Below, in pieces: positions 10,801 to 19,364 of a stretch of DNA of 64,000 bases. Every line of letters starts with the position of its first letter. Within the stretch, counting starts at the first letter, position 1. Below the pieces are notes generated by a model that was not told where the DNA came from, made no database searches, and was given only the letters and a program-made list of their open reading frames with translations. Position numbers and translations under genes: made by a program. The stretch is from an uncultured Maribacter sp. GTDB taxonomy: Bacteria; Bacteroidota; Bacteroidia; Flavobacteriales; Flavobacteriaceae. The stretch lies in assembly GCA_947504045.1 (NCBI GenBank), contig CANNFY010000001.1, positions 186,001-250,000 of the forward strand. Reading direction: 5' to 3'.

Positions 10801-12022
10801 TTAATGCTCCAGAACCTATTTGTTCTGGGTCATAATCATTAGCATTATTTCTTGGTAAATTATTACTTGGGTTATTAAAAAATCCTGCTGGATTTCCGTT
10901 TTGCGAAGCTATTCTTGTTTTTTCTTCTAATGCTTCACCTAAATCTTGAATAGCAACTACGTTTCTAACATTTAAGGTTTGTTGGCTACGGTTAGTAATC
11001 CAAACTTCTAACCTAGTAATTTGTATTTGGCTACGTATATATGGGTAATTTTCTAAAGCACTATCATAAGCATCTCTAAAATAATGAGATAAGAAAAAGT
11101 GCTTATCCTCGTCATAGTCTAACGCCGTAACAGAAAACTCGTTTAAAGTACCCCCACCTTGCGCTACAACTGTATTGTTTTGCGAACGTTGCTCAGAAAA
11201 TACTGCAGTTACTTTAGTTTTTCCGAATTGTAATTGTGTTTTAACACCAAATAAACTCTGCGCTCCTGTAATTAAAGAGCTATTTAATGGCATATTTACA
11301 TTACCTACTTCTATAGATTGTAAAATATCGTCTTCTGTTGGTGTATAATCTAACTTTACAATATTTTGAAAATCGAAAGTTGCCTCTGTGTCATAGTTTG
11401 CAGTTACTTGTAAACGCTCTCCTATTTTACCCAACATACTTAAACTTATACGCTGATCAAAATCAAAAGAAAGGTTTGTTCTATTTCTAGGAGATAATGA
11501 AGGGTTATCATTCTTTTGCCAAATAACACCTAAATCCATAGCAACAGATCCTTGAGGTATTACTTCTATACCTCCTTCTCCGAATATAGATTGAAAAAAT
11601 TTACTGTCTTTATAAAAAACTGGAAGTAAATTTTTCTTTCCTTCTTCGCTCCCTGCTTTTTTACCAGAAAAGGCGTCAGATTTTTCTTTAAAATAAGATT
11701 TTATACCTTCTCTTTTTACTAACTCAAAGTACTCTTCTGGGGTAAGTATTATTGGGTAACCTATATCAAAATCTCCAATGCTTTCATTATAAACATAACG
11801 ATCCAGATTAGCATCATATAAATATTTAGAAACTATACTGTCTGGGTTTTCTAGAATTATCTTACCCAAATCATACCCTGTTTTTACAGAATCTATCTCC
11901 GCATTATTAGTTGCCCCTACTGAGTTATCTTGTGCAACAACGGTAGTTGTTCCAAAAAACAAAACAAATAGGAGAACAAGCTTAAATAATAATTTAAGAT
12001 TTTTTTTTGCCCCTTGTTTCAA
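4850..12022 (-). CDS. sprA: SprA, outer-membrane translocon of the type IX secretion system / gliding motility
   Basis: A 2390-residue secreted outer-membrane protein with a signal peptide at 1-30 (hydrophobic core KLVLLFVLFF, cleavage probably after TVVA). SprA (Sov in Porphyromonas) is known to form a very large single-chain beta barrel through which type IX substrates leave the cell, and it is required for flavobacterial gliding. The length, the early IGYPIILTPEEYFE-like segment, many alternating beta-strand patterns and the C-terminal ending TINAGFTIRYNFGN (aromatic near the end, as in barrels) all agree. It starts six bases after the ruvA stop and is likely cotranscribed with ruvA. A sorting-tail protein at 51162-51479 may be one of its cargoes. 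Confidence 0.95.
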   Translation of the reverse strand: MKQGAKKNLKLLFKLVLLFVLFFGTTTVVAQDNSVGATNNAEIDSVKTGYDLGKIILENPDSIVSKYLYDANLDRYVYNESIGDFDIGYPIILTPEEYFELVKREGIKSYFKEKSDAFSGKKAGSEEGKKNLLPVFYKDSKFFQSIFGEGGIEVIPQGSVAMDLGVIWQKNDNPSLSPRNRTNLSFDFDQRISLSMLGKIGERLQVTANYDTEATFDFQNIVKLDYTPTEDDILQSIEVGNVNMPLNSSLITGAQSLFGVKTQLQFGKTKVTAVFSEQRSQNNTVVAQGGGTLNEFSVTALDYDEDKHFFLSHYFRDAYDSALENYPYIRSQIQITRLEVWITNRSQQTLNVRNVVAIQDLGEALEEKTRIASQNGNPAGFFNNPSNNLPRNNANDYDPEQIGSGALTESIRDIATVEAGFNVPGYQVNQGFDYAILENARKLTENTDYDFNSQLGYISLNQTLSNDEVLGVAFQYTYNGQVYQVGEFANGSVDATTVSSDVNPVVENNTLILKLLKSNITNISDPIWDLMMKNIYATGAYSLSEDDFVMNILYSDPTARNYITPVEGEDFPDPTGGNNPLQERILLNVFNLDRLNTYNDVQSGGDGFFDFVPGITIDSQNGRIIFTKVEPFGEFLFNELGGGNYEDDLSFNANQEKYIFKEMYELTKAAALQEPEKNKFLLKGRYTSTSSNGISIGAFNVPQGSVTVTAGGRQLQEGIDYTVNYQAGTVQILDPSLEASDTPINISVENNAVFGQQTRRFTGVNVEHQFNKNFVLGGTFLNMNERPLTQKSNYGVEPVNNTIYGFNGNYSTEVPFLTRMVNKLPNIDTDVPSNLSVRAEVAWLKPNSPKNADFDGETTTYIDDFEGAQALIDIRASLGWTMASTPLEFGNNGVLYGGNGIDDPDNLINGYGRAKMAWYTIDPIFYTTQRPSDISDSDISTNPTRRVFIDEVFPETDIAQGQTQVQTTLDIAYYPNEKGPYNNDPAFDSKGGGEKWGGIMRSLSSTDFEQSNVEFIQFWVLDPYVDGVSTSTGELVLNLGNISEDVLRDGKKQYENGLPDVNNTVSTSATSWGQVPQTQALVYAFDAEEGNRAIQDVGFDGLGDAAEASIYDNNPAEDPALDNYEYYLNKDGGILERYLNYNNVDGNSPVAVSDTNRGSTTLPDVEDIDRDLTMNTVNSYYEYRIQIKPNTTINDPYVTDIKEGVTPELPDGTTLNRRWIQYKIPLSDFTDAIGGISDFRSMSFMRMYMTGFTTPTVLRFATLDLVRGDWRTYTNSLQEDDVDSNASDDGTTIDVNTVNIEENSTRTPIPYVLPPGVVREQLNNNNTIINQNEQSLSLKIENLEPEDSRGVFKNVNIDIRQYENIKMFIHAEEINETDDENLVGFLRIGTDFTENYYQIEIPLEFSPFTATSEEEIWPDANQLNVSISDINKIKSRWILDGELTEVRYFKIENGEAVVVPDQFEDRELGETYIGIKGNPSLGSIRTMMVGVKNLGDQRARGEVWFNELRLAGLDNNGGWAAVAAVDGNIADFANFSATGNRSTSGFGSVDQTPNERAREDVLSYDLVTNVNVGQLLPKKWNVQLPFNYGISEQLITPEFDPVYDDLKLDELIEAADSDEEADAILEQAEEYTKRTSINLIGVRKNRGEEADANFYDIENFTFNYSYNETNHRDFEIAELTDQSVNTGFVYNHNFKPIEVAPFAKKDSLFTGRYWQWLKEVNLNLLPTSVSVNSNINRQFNKQRFRDVLEDGVDRLELPELQQRNYQFNWQYALNYSITKSLRLNLTGSNNSIIRNYYQESGNTNSDIDSSLELWDGFFDIGEPNSHAQQMQLNYEIPFNKIPALDFINAQYSYTSNFDWQRGGDALTEVASESLGYDASINTIQNANTHNLTASLTMQKFYDLLGLKKRTGKASAKTAVLRKDKAGNTKEPKKEKGKTSGLFNAAVDVLTMVKRINVNYNESNGKVLPGYTQSVGFIGTTRPSVGFVFGSQADVRYNAARNGWLTPFAEFNEQYIESANKQLNITATAQPIKDLTIDLSADRQYSNSYQENFQVNSSSDGGFEYENLLGNNYGNFSISTVMIGTAFGKSNEFDSETFQEFKDNRITIANRVESDRGNQSLGEVDEEGFPERYGKTQQDVLLPAFFAAYTGQDVNRVNLDAFRAIPIPNWNLKYTGLMRNKWFKKKFKRFSLSHGYRASYSINSFQTNLERENGIINSENGDVLPENIISNVVLTDQFNPLMRLDFEMKNSVSILAEIRTDRALSLSFDNNLLTEINGKEYTVGLGYRIKDVKFVTNIGGQKTRLKGDLNLKADVTVRDNLTIIRNLDIDSNQITSGQNLLSIKFTADYALSKNLNALFFYDHSFSQFAVSTAFPQTTINAGFTIRYNFGN

Positions 12023-12027
12023 ACTTT

Positions 12028-12609
12028 TTACAAATTTTTAAGCGCGAGTTTTATAATGTTCTCTACGCTAAGTGTAGGGTCTTGGGCAATGATTTTATCA
12101 ACCACCTTTTCTGCTTGTCTTCTAACAAATCCAAGAACCTCTAAAGCAGATAACGCTTCATCTTTATTTGTATTGTTTGAACTAGTGGAAACTTCATCTA
12201 TATCATAAACTTTAAGAATCTTGTCTTTAAGGTCTAAAATAACACGTTGAGCAGTTTTGGCCCCAATACCTTTTACAGACTGTATTGTGGGCACATCTCC
12301 ATTTGCAATTGCATTTTTTAATTGTGAGGGATCTAAAGAAGATAACATGGTTCTTGCTGTACTAGATCCAATACCTGAAACGGATAGTAATAATCTAAAT
12401 ATTTCTCTTTCAGATTTTTCTACAAACCCGTATAACGTATGCGCATCTTCTTTTATTTGTAAATGAGTTAATAGGCGAATATTTTCTGCATCTGAAATTT
12501 TAGAAAATGTATGTAAAGATATGTTAACAAAATACCCAACCCCTGCACATTCTATTATAACATACGTTGGGTTTTTCTCTACTAATTTTCCATTTAAATG
12601 CGTAATCAT
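12028..12609 (-). CDS. ruvA: Holliday junction branch migration protein RuvA
   Basis: 193-residue DNA-binding subunit that holds Holliday junctions while the RuvB motor drives branch migration. It begins MITHLNGKLVEKNP, the usual RuvA opening of the OB-fold domain (about 1-62). Two helix-hairpin-helix motifs follow (LLSVSGIGSSTA near 71-82 and SVKGIGAKTAQRVI near 106-119), and a linker leads to domain III (about 148-193, EALSALEVLGFVRRQAEKVV). I chose the ATG at 12609; a TTG two codons upstream is less likely. ruvB lies about 3.3 kb upstream on the same strand rather than next to it. Confidence 0.95.
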   Translation of the reverse strand: MITHLNGKLVEKNPTYVIIECAGVGYFVNISLHTFSKISDAENIRLLTHLQIKEDAHTLYGFVEKSEREIFRLLLSVSGIGSSTARTMLSSLDPSQLKNAIANGDVPTIQSVKGIGAKTAQRVILDLKDKILKVYDIDEVSTSSNNTNKDEALSALEVLGFVRRQAEKVVDKIIAQDPTLSVENIIKLALKNL

Positions 12610-12632
12610 AAACAATATATTAACTAGTTACC

Positions 12633-14927
12633 CTATTGCGCTTGCTTTGCTTTTTTTCTTTTTTCTCTTTCCTGTGCATCTATTACCGTTACAGCGGTCA
12701 TATTTACAATTTCATCTACACTTGCCCCTAACTGCACAATATGTACTGCTTTTTTTAACCCAACTACAATTGGCCCTATAGATTCTGTACCGTTTAGCTC
12801 TTTTAGTAGTTTATATGTAATATTTGCAGATTCTAAATTTGGAAATATTAATGTATTAACTTTTTTACCTGCTAATTTTGAAAAAGGAAATTTACTTTCC
12901 AATAATTCTTTATTTAGGGCAAAATCTGTCTGAATTTCTCCATCTACAATTAAATCTGGATTAGATTGATGTAGCATACTAACCGCTTCTTTTACTTTCT
13001 TTGCTTTTGGATTAATAGATGACCCAAAATTGGCATAAGAAAGCATTGCTATAACAGGAATAAATCCGAATGTAGTTGCAACGTTAGCAGTCATTTGTGT
13101 TATTTCTGCAAGCTCTTCTGCCGTCGGATCTATATTTATTGAGGTATCTGCTAAAAACATTGGCCCCCTTTTTGTATCCATAATATGCACAGTTGATACT
13201 CTTTTAACGTTAGCCGATCTTCCTATAATTTCAAAAACAGGTTTTACTACAGAAGGGTATGCCCTAGAGTATCCTGTAACCATACCATCAGCATCTCCTA
13301 CAACTACCATCATAGAGCCATAATAGGTACGTTCTCTCATTTTTGTTAAAGCACCATACATACTAACCCCATTACGTTGTCTTTTCTCAAAGTAAGTTTT
13401 AGCATATTGCGCTCTCTTCTCTTGAGCCTCATCTTGTTTAGGGTCAATTATTTCTATATCAGCATCAAATTCTAACTCTTTTTTAAGCTCATTAATAATT
13501 TCTTTTCTTCCTAATAAAATTGGAATTGCAATACCTTCATCATAAGAAATTTGAGCTGCTTTAAGCACATCTAAATGTTCTGCTTCTGCAAAAACAATTC
13601 GCTTAGGGTTTCTTCTTGCACGATCATGTAATAATCTTACAATTTTATTATCACTACCCGAACGTTGTAAAAGCTCTTCTTTGTAACGCCCCCAATCTTC
13701 TATTGGCTCTCTAGCAATACCACTCTCCATAGCAGCTTTTGCAACAGCTGGTGGTATTTCCGATATTAACCTAGGATCAAAAGGCTTAGGTATTATATAA
13801 TCTTTACCATATGCTAATCTTGTTTTACCGTATGCTATATTTACTTGCTCTGGAACAGGTTCTTTTGCAAGTTCTGCCAAAGCTTTAACTGCGGCCATTT
13901 TCATAGCTTCATTTATTTTAGTAGCTCTAACATCTAAAGCTCCTCTAAAAATAAAAGGGAACCCTAAAACATTATTTACTTGGTTAGGATGGTCTGATCT
14001 ACCTGTTGCCATTATAACATCTTCTCGGGTTCTACAAGCCAAATCATAATCAATTTCAGGATTTGGATTTGCCATTGCAAAAACAATTGGATCCTTTGCC
14101 ATAGAAAGTAACATTTTTGGTGTTACAATGTCTGCAATAGAAAGCCCCACAAGAACGTCGGCATTTTCCATAGCTTCTTCTAAAGTATCTATTTTGCGGT
14201 CCGAAGCAAATTCTAATTTTTCTGGAGTTAAATTATCTCTATCCTTACGAATAACGCCTTTACTGTCTAACATTACTATATTATCCGGATTTGCGCCAAA
14301 AGCTTTATATAGTCTTGTACATGATACTGCTGCAGCACCAGCTCCACTAACAACAATACGAGCTTCTTCTATCTTTCTTCCGGTTATATCTAATGCATTT
14401 AATAATGCAGCAGCAGAAATAATTGCTGTACCGTGCTGATCATCATGCATTACAGGTATATCTAACTCTTCTTTTAATCTTCGTTCTATTTCAAAAGCTT
14501 CAGGAGCTTTTATATCTTCTAAATTTATGCCGCCAAAAGTAGGTGCTATATTTTTTACAGTTTGTATAAACTCTTCAACATTTTCCGTTCCTACCTCAAT
14601 ATCAAAAACATCAATATCCGCAAAAATTTTAAAAAGCAACCCTTTTCCTTCCATTACTGGTTTAGAGGCTTCTGGACCAATATTTCCTAATCCTAAAACG
14701 GCAGTACCGTTAGAAATTACTGCTACTAAATTTCCTTTTGCAGTGTATTTATAAGCATTGTTTTTATCCTTTTCTATTTCTAAGCATGGTTCTGCAACCC
14801 CAGGAGAATAAGCTAATGCTAAATCTCTTTGCGTAGCATATGGTTTTGTTGGAACAACTTTAATTTTACCAGGATTTGGTTTTGCGTGGTAAATTAATGC
14901 TTCTCTTCTTTTTCTTTGTTTACTCAT
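12633..14927 (-). CDS. maeB: NADP-dependent malic enzyme with phosphotransacetylase-like C-terminal domain
   Basis: 764 residues, the size of MaeB-type malic enzymes, which turn malate into pyruvate, CO2 and NADPH. The N-terminal malic domain (about 1-150) has AYSPGVAEP and TAVLGLGNIGP. The NAD(P)-binding domain (about 160-420) has IVVSGAGAAAVSC and MANPNPEIDYD. From about residue 430 a phosphate acetyltransferase-like domain follows (RIVFAEAEH, GMVTGYSRAYPS, MLSYANFGSS), which in MaeB proteins is thought to be regulatory rather than catalytic. It lies upstream of ruvA on the same strand with a 23-base gap, and its own promoter box is at 14946-14953. Confidence 0.95.
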   Translation of the reverse strand: MSKQRKRREALIYHAKPNPGKIKVVPTKPYATQRDLALAYSPGVAEPCLEIEKDKNNAYKYTAKGNLVAVISNGTAVLGLGNIGPEASKPVMEGKGLLFKIFADIDVFDIEVGTENVEEFIQTVKNIAPTFGGINLEDIKAPEAFEIERRLKEELDIPVMHDDQHGTAIISAAALLNALDITGRKIEEARIVVSGAGAAAVSCTRLYKAFGANPDNIVMLDSKGVIRKDRDNLTPEKLEFASDRKIDTLEEAMENADVLVGLSIADIVTPKMLLSMAKDPIVFAMANPNPEIDYDLACRTREDVIMATGRSDHPNQVNNVLGFPFIFRGALDVRATKINEAMKMAAVKALAELAKEPVPEQVNIAYGKTRLAYGKDYIIPKPFDPRLISEIPPAVAKAAMESGIAREPIEDWGRYKEELLQRSGSDNKIVRLLHDRARRNPKRIVFAEAEHLDVLKAAQISYDEGIAIPILLGRKEIINELKKELEFDADIEIIDPKQDEAQEKRAQYAKTYFEKRQRNGVSMYGALTKMRERTYYGSMMVVVGDADGMVTGYSRAYPSVVKPVFEIIGRSANVKRVSTVHIMDTKRGPMFLADTSINIDPTAEELAEITQMTANVATTFGFIPVIAMLSYANFGSSINPKAKKVKEAVSMLHQSNPDLIVDGEIQTDFALNKELLESKFPFSKLAGKKVNTLIFPNLESANITYKLLKELNGTESIGPIVVGLKKAVHIVQLGASVDEIVNMTAVTVIDAQEREKRKKAKQAQ

Positions 14928-14945
14928 ACCTAAAATTTAGTATTA

Positions 14946-14953
14946 CAAATCTA
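14946..14953 (-). promoter_or_regulatory. -7 promoter box before maeB
   Basis: TAGATTTG on the minus strand fits TAnnTTTG, 18 bases before the maeB ATG. No clear TTG is seen at the -33 position, so the support is partial. It would serve maeB-ruvA-sprA. Confidence 0.5.
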
Positions 14954-15014
14954 AGTGTATTCTTTTATTTTTAACACCTAAATATTATTTATGTACACGA
15001 ATATTTTAAATTAA

Positions 15015-15938
15015 TTACTTAAGAAATTTTATATTTCTCTGAAGGCCAGAAAATTTTGTTCTTTTGACAGCAGATTTTTGAAATACTTTCTTAAAAACAT
15101 CCTCAGTAATTTCTTCCCAATCTTTTTTACTCATACTTAATAAATCTGGGTGCGGATTAAATAATGGCTCTGAATGAGCTTTGGAAAACCTATTCCAAGG
15201 GCACACATCTTGGCAAACGTCACAGCCAAACATCCAATTATCCATCTTGCCTTGAAATTCTGATGGCATTTCATTCTTTAACTCTATTGTTAAGTATGAA
15301 ATACATTTGCTACCATCTACTTTATATGGTTCTACTATTGCCTGTGTTGGGCAAGCGTCTATACATGCCGTACAAGTTCCGCAATGATCCGTTACCTTGG
15401 CATCATACATTAAATCTATATCTAAAATAAGTTCTGCAATAAAATAAAAAGAACCTACTTGCTGGGTTAATAGGTTGCTATGTTTACCAATCCACCCTAA
15501 ACCACTTTTGGCAGCCCATGCCTTATCTAAAACTGGCGCAGAATCTACAAATGCTCTTCCACCAACTTCTCCAATTTCTTCGTCAATAAAATTTTTAAGT
15601 TCTTTTAGTTTGGATTTTATTACATGATGATAATCGTTACCATAAGCATATTTAGAAAGCTTATAGGAATTGTCATTCTGCTTTTCTTCTGGATAGTAAT
15701 TAAGTAGTAATGAAATTACAGATTTAGAGCCCTCTACTAATAATCGTGGATCCAATCGTTTATCAAAATGGTTTTCCATGTACTGCATTTGTCCATGTCT
15801 ATTCTCTTGCAACCATTTTTCTAGTCTTGGAGCTTCTTCTTCTAAAAATTCCGCTTTAGATATACCGCATGATATAAAGCCAAGTCTTAACGCTTCTTTT
15901 TTTATTAATGCACTATGTTTTTCTCTATTATTTATCAA
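15015..15938 (-). CDS. queG: Epoxyqueuosine reductase QueG
   Basis: Cobalamin- and iron-sulfur-dependent enzyme for the last step of queuosine synthesis, reducing epoxyqueuosine in the wobble position of GUN-anticodon tRNAs. The 307-residue length is slightly short for the family. Cluster ligands are visible at Cys186, 189, 192 and 196 ([12 protein letters not shown]) and at Cys212 and Cys239, 242 and 246 ([11 protein letters not shown]). The cobalamin-domain words [10 protein letters not shown] and [13 protein letters not shown] are also present. It starts 18 bases after the ruvB stop, so the two probably form one transcript. The rest of the queuosine pathway is not in the window. Confidence 0.94.
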   Translation of the reverse strand: MINNREKHSALIKKEALRLGFISCGISKAEFLEEEAPRLEKWLQENRHGQMQYMENHFDKRLDPRLLVEGSKSVISLLLNYYPEEKQNDNSYKLSKYAYGNDYHHVIKSKLKELKNFIDEEIGEVGGRAFVDSAPVLDKAWAAKSGLGWIGKHSNLLTQQVGSFYFIAELILDIDLMYDAKVTDHCGTCTACIDACPTQAIVEPYKVDGSKCISYLTIELKNEMPSEFQGKMDNWMFGCDVCQDVCPWNRFSKAHSEPLFNPHPDLLSMSKKDWEEITEDVFKKVFQKSAVKRTKFSGLQRNIKFLK

Positions 15939-15956
15939 AAGTGCTATTCCTAATTT

Positions 15957-16979
15957 CTAAAACAATCCTCCTTGAATATTACCTTTTATTCTACCTAAAT
16001 GTTTATAGGCTTGTTCGGTAACTTCTCTTCCTCTGGGTGTACGCATTATAAAACCTTGCTGAATTAAAAAAGGCTCATACACTTCTTCTATAGTTTCTGG
16101 GCTTTCAGAAACCGCAGTTGCAATAGTAGATATTCCTACTGGTCCTCCTTTAAATTTATCTATAATAGTAGTAAGTATTTTATTATCCATTTCATCTAAG
16201 CCATGCGCATCTACATTTAATGCTTTTAAGCTAAATTTAGAAATATCAATATCTATATTACCATTACCTTTTATTTGTGCAAAATCTCTAACCCTTCTTA
16301 AAAGAGAGTTACATATTCTTGGGGTTCCTCTACTTCTACCAGCAATTTCTATAGCAGCCTCATTAGTTATTGGCACATTTAAAATTTCTGAACTTCTTTC
16401 TACAATGGTAGATAAAAGCTCTGTGGAGTAATATTGTAATCTACTTTGTATTCCAAAACGAGCTCGCATAGGGGCTGTTAACAAACCTGATCTTGTTGTT
16501 GCTCCAATTAGTGTAAAAGGATTTAAGTTTATTTGTACTGTTCTTGCATTTGGCCCAGTTTCAATCATAATATCAATTTTATAATCTTCCATGGCAGAAT
16601 ACAAATACTCTTCTACAATTGGGCTAAGCCTATGAATTTCATCAATAAACAAAACATCACGTTCTTCTAAATTGGTTAATAAACCTGCTAAATCTCCAGG
16701 TTTATCTAAAACAGGCCCCGATGTAATTTTTATTCCAACACCAAGTTCATTTGCAAGAATATGCGCTAAGGTAGTTTTTCCTAAACCAGGAGGACCATGA
16801 AACAATGTATGGTCCAATGCTTCTCCTCTTTGGTTAGCAGCCTCCACAAAAACCTTAAGATTTTCTAGAACTTGTTCTTGCCCAGTAAAATCATTAAAGG
16901 TAACAGGCCTTAAAGCTCTTTCAATATCAAACTCTTCCGAAGAAAAACTACCAGTAGTTGGATCCAAATTCTCATTCAT
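15957..16979 (-). CDS. ruvB: Holliday junction branch migration DNA helicase RuvB
   Basis: AAA+ motor of the RuvABC resolvasome, 340 residues from the chosen ATG at 16979 ([10 protein letters not shown]). Walker A is GPPGLGKT (62-69) and Walker B FIDEIH (111-116). The sensor and arginine-finger region [18 protein letters not shown] is intact, and the C-terminal winged helix ends in [12 protein letters not shown]. An upstream in-frame start at 16997 would place the start codon before the promoter box, so I prefer the shorter form. The divergent gene at 17100 begins 120 bases away. Confidence 0.96.
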   Translation of the reverse strand: MNENLDPTTGSFSSEEFDIERALRPVTFNDFTGQEQVLENLKVFVEAANQRGEALDHTLFHGPPGLGKTTLAHILANELGVGIKITSGPVLDKPGDLAGLLTNLEERDVLFIDEIHRLSPIVEEYLYSAMEDYKIDIMIETGPNARTVQINLNPFTLIGATTRSGLLTAPMRARFGIQSRLQYYSTELLSTIVERSSEILNVPITNEAAIEIAGRSRGTPRICNSLLRRVRDFAQIKGNGNIDIDISKFSLKALNVDAHGLDEMDNKILTTIIDKFKGGPVGISTIATAVSESPETIEEVYEPFLIQQGFIMRTPRGREVTEQAYKHLGRIKGNIQGGLF

Positions 16980-16985
16980 AGTAAA

Positions 16986-16993
16986 CAAAGATA
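16986..16993 (-). promoter_or_regulatory. -7 promoter box directly before ruvB
   Basis: TATCTTTG on the minus strand fits TAnnTTTG and ends only six bases before the ruvB ATG. If used, the mRNA would be almost leaderless. A second TTTTTG run lies just upstream; no well-placed TTG is seen. Confidence 0.45.
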
Positions 16994-17099
16994 GCAAAAA
17001 TCAAATGCTAATTGTTATAGACAACACACAACTATAACAACAAAATTAATTTTTAACATCGCCTAAAAAAAATACAAATATTAATTGTAAATTCATTTC

Positions 17100-19364
17100 A
17101 TGAAAACACTACAATACTCTAAAGGTGTTACACAATACCTTCCCTTTTTTTATGTTATTTGGGCAGATGATTTATTATCTGCATCTGAAATAAACGTTGT
17201 AAAACATGCTTTAGAAAAAGATGACACATTAGAAACAAATGACAAAGAATTATTATTTTCTTGGTTAAATAATGAAAGTACTCTTAAAAACAAAGAGCTT
17301 AAAATTTGGAAACAAATTATTGATACTTCAGAAGTTAATCTAATAGAAAAAGAATCTTTTCCATTAACTATTTTTAGCCAAAAAATAACTGCACACTATT
17401 TTACAGAATGTGCTTTTAATGAAAATTTAAAACATATAGAACTTAATTTAGGCATACAACCTAACCATTACAACCATTTATTTGAAATAAAAATAACAAC
17501 AAATACCACTTCTAAAGAATATGATAGTACTATAATTGATGCTTTACTAAAAGGCAAACAAACCAAAGTTATAGATACTTTTAGAAAAGATATATCTGAA
17601 CCTATTTTTAAATGGGAAATTATTCGTGACAAAGAAACTCATAGAAAAAAAGTTTTAGAACAAGTTAAAAATCTTGCTAGTAAAGGCTACGGAGCAATGG
17701 CTTACCCAGAGTTATACAATGGAACTCAGGACATGGAAGGCTATGCCGCTGTTTTTGAACATATGATGTTTATAGATGGTAGCATGGCTATTAAATTTGG
17801 TGTGCAATTTGGATTATTTGGTGGTAGTATTCAAAAATTAGGCACTAAAAAGCATCACGATTTATATTTAACAAACACCGGAAAAGCAACTCTTTTAGGA
17901 TGCTTTGCTATGACCGAAACCGGACATGGCTCCAATGTAAGAGGCGTAAAAACAACCGCTACGTACGATAAAACATTAGACCAAATAATTATACATACCC
18001 CAGGAAAAATTGACAATAAAGAATATATAGGAAATGCATTAGATTCTAAAATGGCTTCTGTATTTGCACAGCTTATTGTTAATGGTAAAAATGAGGGTGT
18101 TCATGCTATTCTTGTTCCTTTAAGAGATGATAAACACAACTTATTACCTGGAATAACAATTGAAGACAACGGGTATAAATTAGGCCTTAATGGTGTAGAC
18201 AATGGTAAAATATGGTTTAACCAAGTGGCTGTACCAAAAGATAATTTATTAGACAAGTACGGTTCTATTGCAGATGACGGCTCTTATTTTTCTGAAATTG
18301 AAAATCCCAACAAAAGATTCTTTACCATGCTTGGCACTCTAGTTGGCGGAAGAATATGTGTTGCGCGCGCAGGTTTAGGCGGAGCAAAAATGGCTTTAAC
18401 AATTGCAATAAAACATGCTTTACAGAGAAGGCAGTTTAATGATAATAAAAAAATGCAAGAAGATTTGCTGATGGATTACCCATCGCACCAATTAAGGCTA
18501 ATCCCCTTAGTTGCTAAAGCATATGTATACCATTTTACTTTAAACCAAATGATGTTTGATTATTGTAATGAAGACTCAGACAAAAGAAAAGTAGAAACAC
18601 AGGCCGCAGGACTAAAATCTATTATAACTTGGTATGCAAACTCTACCATACAAGAATGTAGAGAAGCTTGTGGAGGTAAAGGATACTTAATAGAAAACAG
18701 AATAGCCGATTTAAAAAACGATGTAGACATTTTTACCACTTTTGAAGGAGATAATACTGTTTTATTACAATTAGCTGCCAAAGGTGTTCTATCCGATTTT
18801 AAAGCTGAGTTTAATAGCGCAGGGTTTTTATCCGTTTTAAAACTATTAAGCAATCAAATAAACGACACTTTTACAACCGCAAATCCTATATACACAAATA
18901 AAGTAGATAAAGAACACCTATATGATCATGCGTTTCATATAAACGCTCTAAACTATAGAACAAGAAGATTAACATATTCTATAGCAAAACGTATTCAAAA
19001 CTATATTAAAAAAGGAGTACCTTCTTATCAAGCATTTTTAAAAGTACAAACACATCTAATTAGCTTAGGAAAAGCATATAGCACCTTTATTGCTTACGAA
19101 TCTTTTTATAATTCCATTAAAGAAATTAAAGATGAAAAATATGCCAATTTATTTAAAAAGCTAGGAGTGTTATATGTTTTACATGAAATAAGATTAGATG
19201 CTAGTTGGTATTTAGAACAAGGATATATTGGATCCGCAAAATCTAAAGCAATTAGACAACGTGTAGAAAGACTTAGTACAGAGCTAAGACCACACATTAA
19301 TACTTTAGTTGATGGTTTTGGAATTCCAAATAGTTGCTTAACAGCTCCTATTTCTAAAAATTAA
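17100..19364 (+). CDS. Acyl-CoA oxidase / long acyl-CoA dehydrogenase family protein
   Basis: A 754-residue flavoprotein of the acyl-CoA oxidase type, expected to introduce the first double bond in fatty acyl-CoA beta-oxidation with FAD. Compared with ordinary 380-residue acyl-CoA dehydrogenases it has the longer oxidase plan: an N-terminal extension (1-170), the FAD-binding middle domain with CFAMTETGHGSNVRG, a helical domain with KHALQRRQF and RIADLKNDVDIFTTFEGDNTV (the Glu of FEGDN is the usual oxidase catalytic base), and a second helical domain to the end. Whether electrons go to oxygen or to an electron-transfer flavoprotein cannot be read from the sequence. It stands alone, and its stop overlaps the convergent GIN-domain gene by four bases. 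Confidence 0.88.
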   Translation: MKTLQYSKGVTQYLPFFYVIWADDLLSASEINVVKHALEKDDTLETNDKELLFSWLNNESTLKNKELKIWKQIIDTSEVNLIEKESFPLTIFSQKITAHYFTECAFNENLKHIELNLGIQPNHYNHLFEIKITTNTTSKEYDSTIIDALLKGKQTKVIDTFRKDISEPIFKWEIIRDKETHRKKVLEQVKNLASKGYGAMAYPELYNGTQDMEGYAAVFEHMMFIDGSMAIKFGVQFGLFGGSIQKLGTKKHHDLYLTNTGKATLLGCFAMTETGHGSNVRGVKTTATYDKTLDQIIIHTPGKIDNKEYIGNALDSKMASVFAQLIVNGKNEGVHAILVPLRDDKHNLLPGITIEDNGYKLGLNGVDNGKIWFNQVAVPKDNLLDKYGSIADDGSYFSEIENPNKRFFTMLGTLVGGRICVARAGLGGAKMALTIAIKHALQRRQFNDNKKMQEDLLMDYPSHQLRLIPLVAKAYVYHFTLNQMMFDYCNEDSDKRKVETQAAGLKSIITWYANSTIQECREACGGKGYLIENRIADLKNDVDIFTTFEGDNTVLLQLAAKGVLSDFKAEFNSAGFLSVLKLLSNQINDTFTTANPIYTNKVDKEHLYDHAFHINALNYRTRRLTYSIAKRIQNYIKKGVPSYQAFLKVQTHLISLGKAYSTFIAYESFYNSIKEIKDEKYANLFKKLGVLYVLHEIRLDASWYLEQGYIGSAKSKAIRQRVERLSTELRPHINTLVDGFGIPNSCLTAPISKN

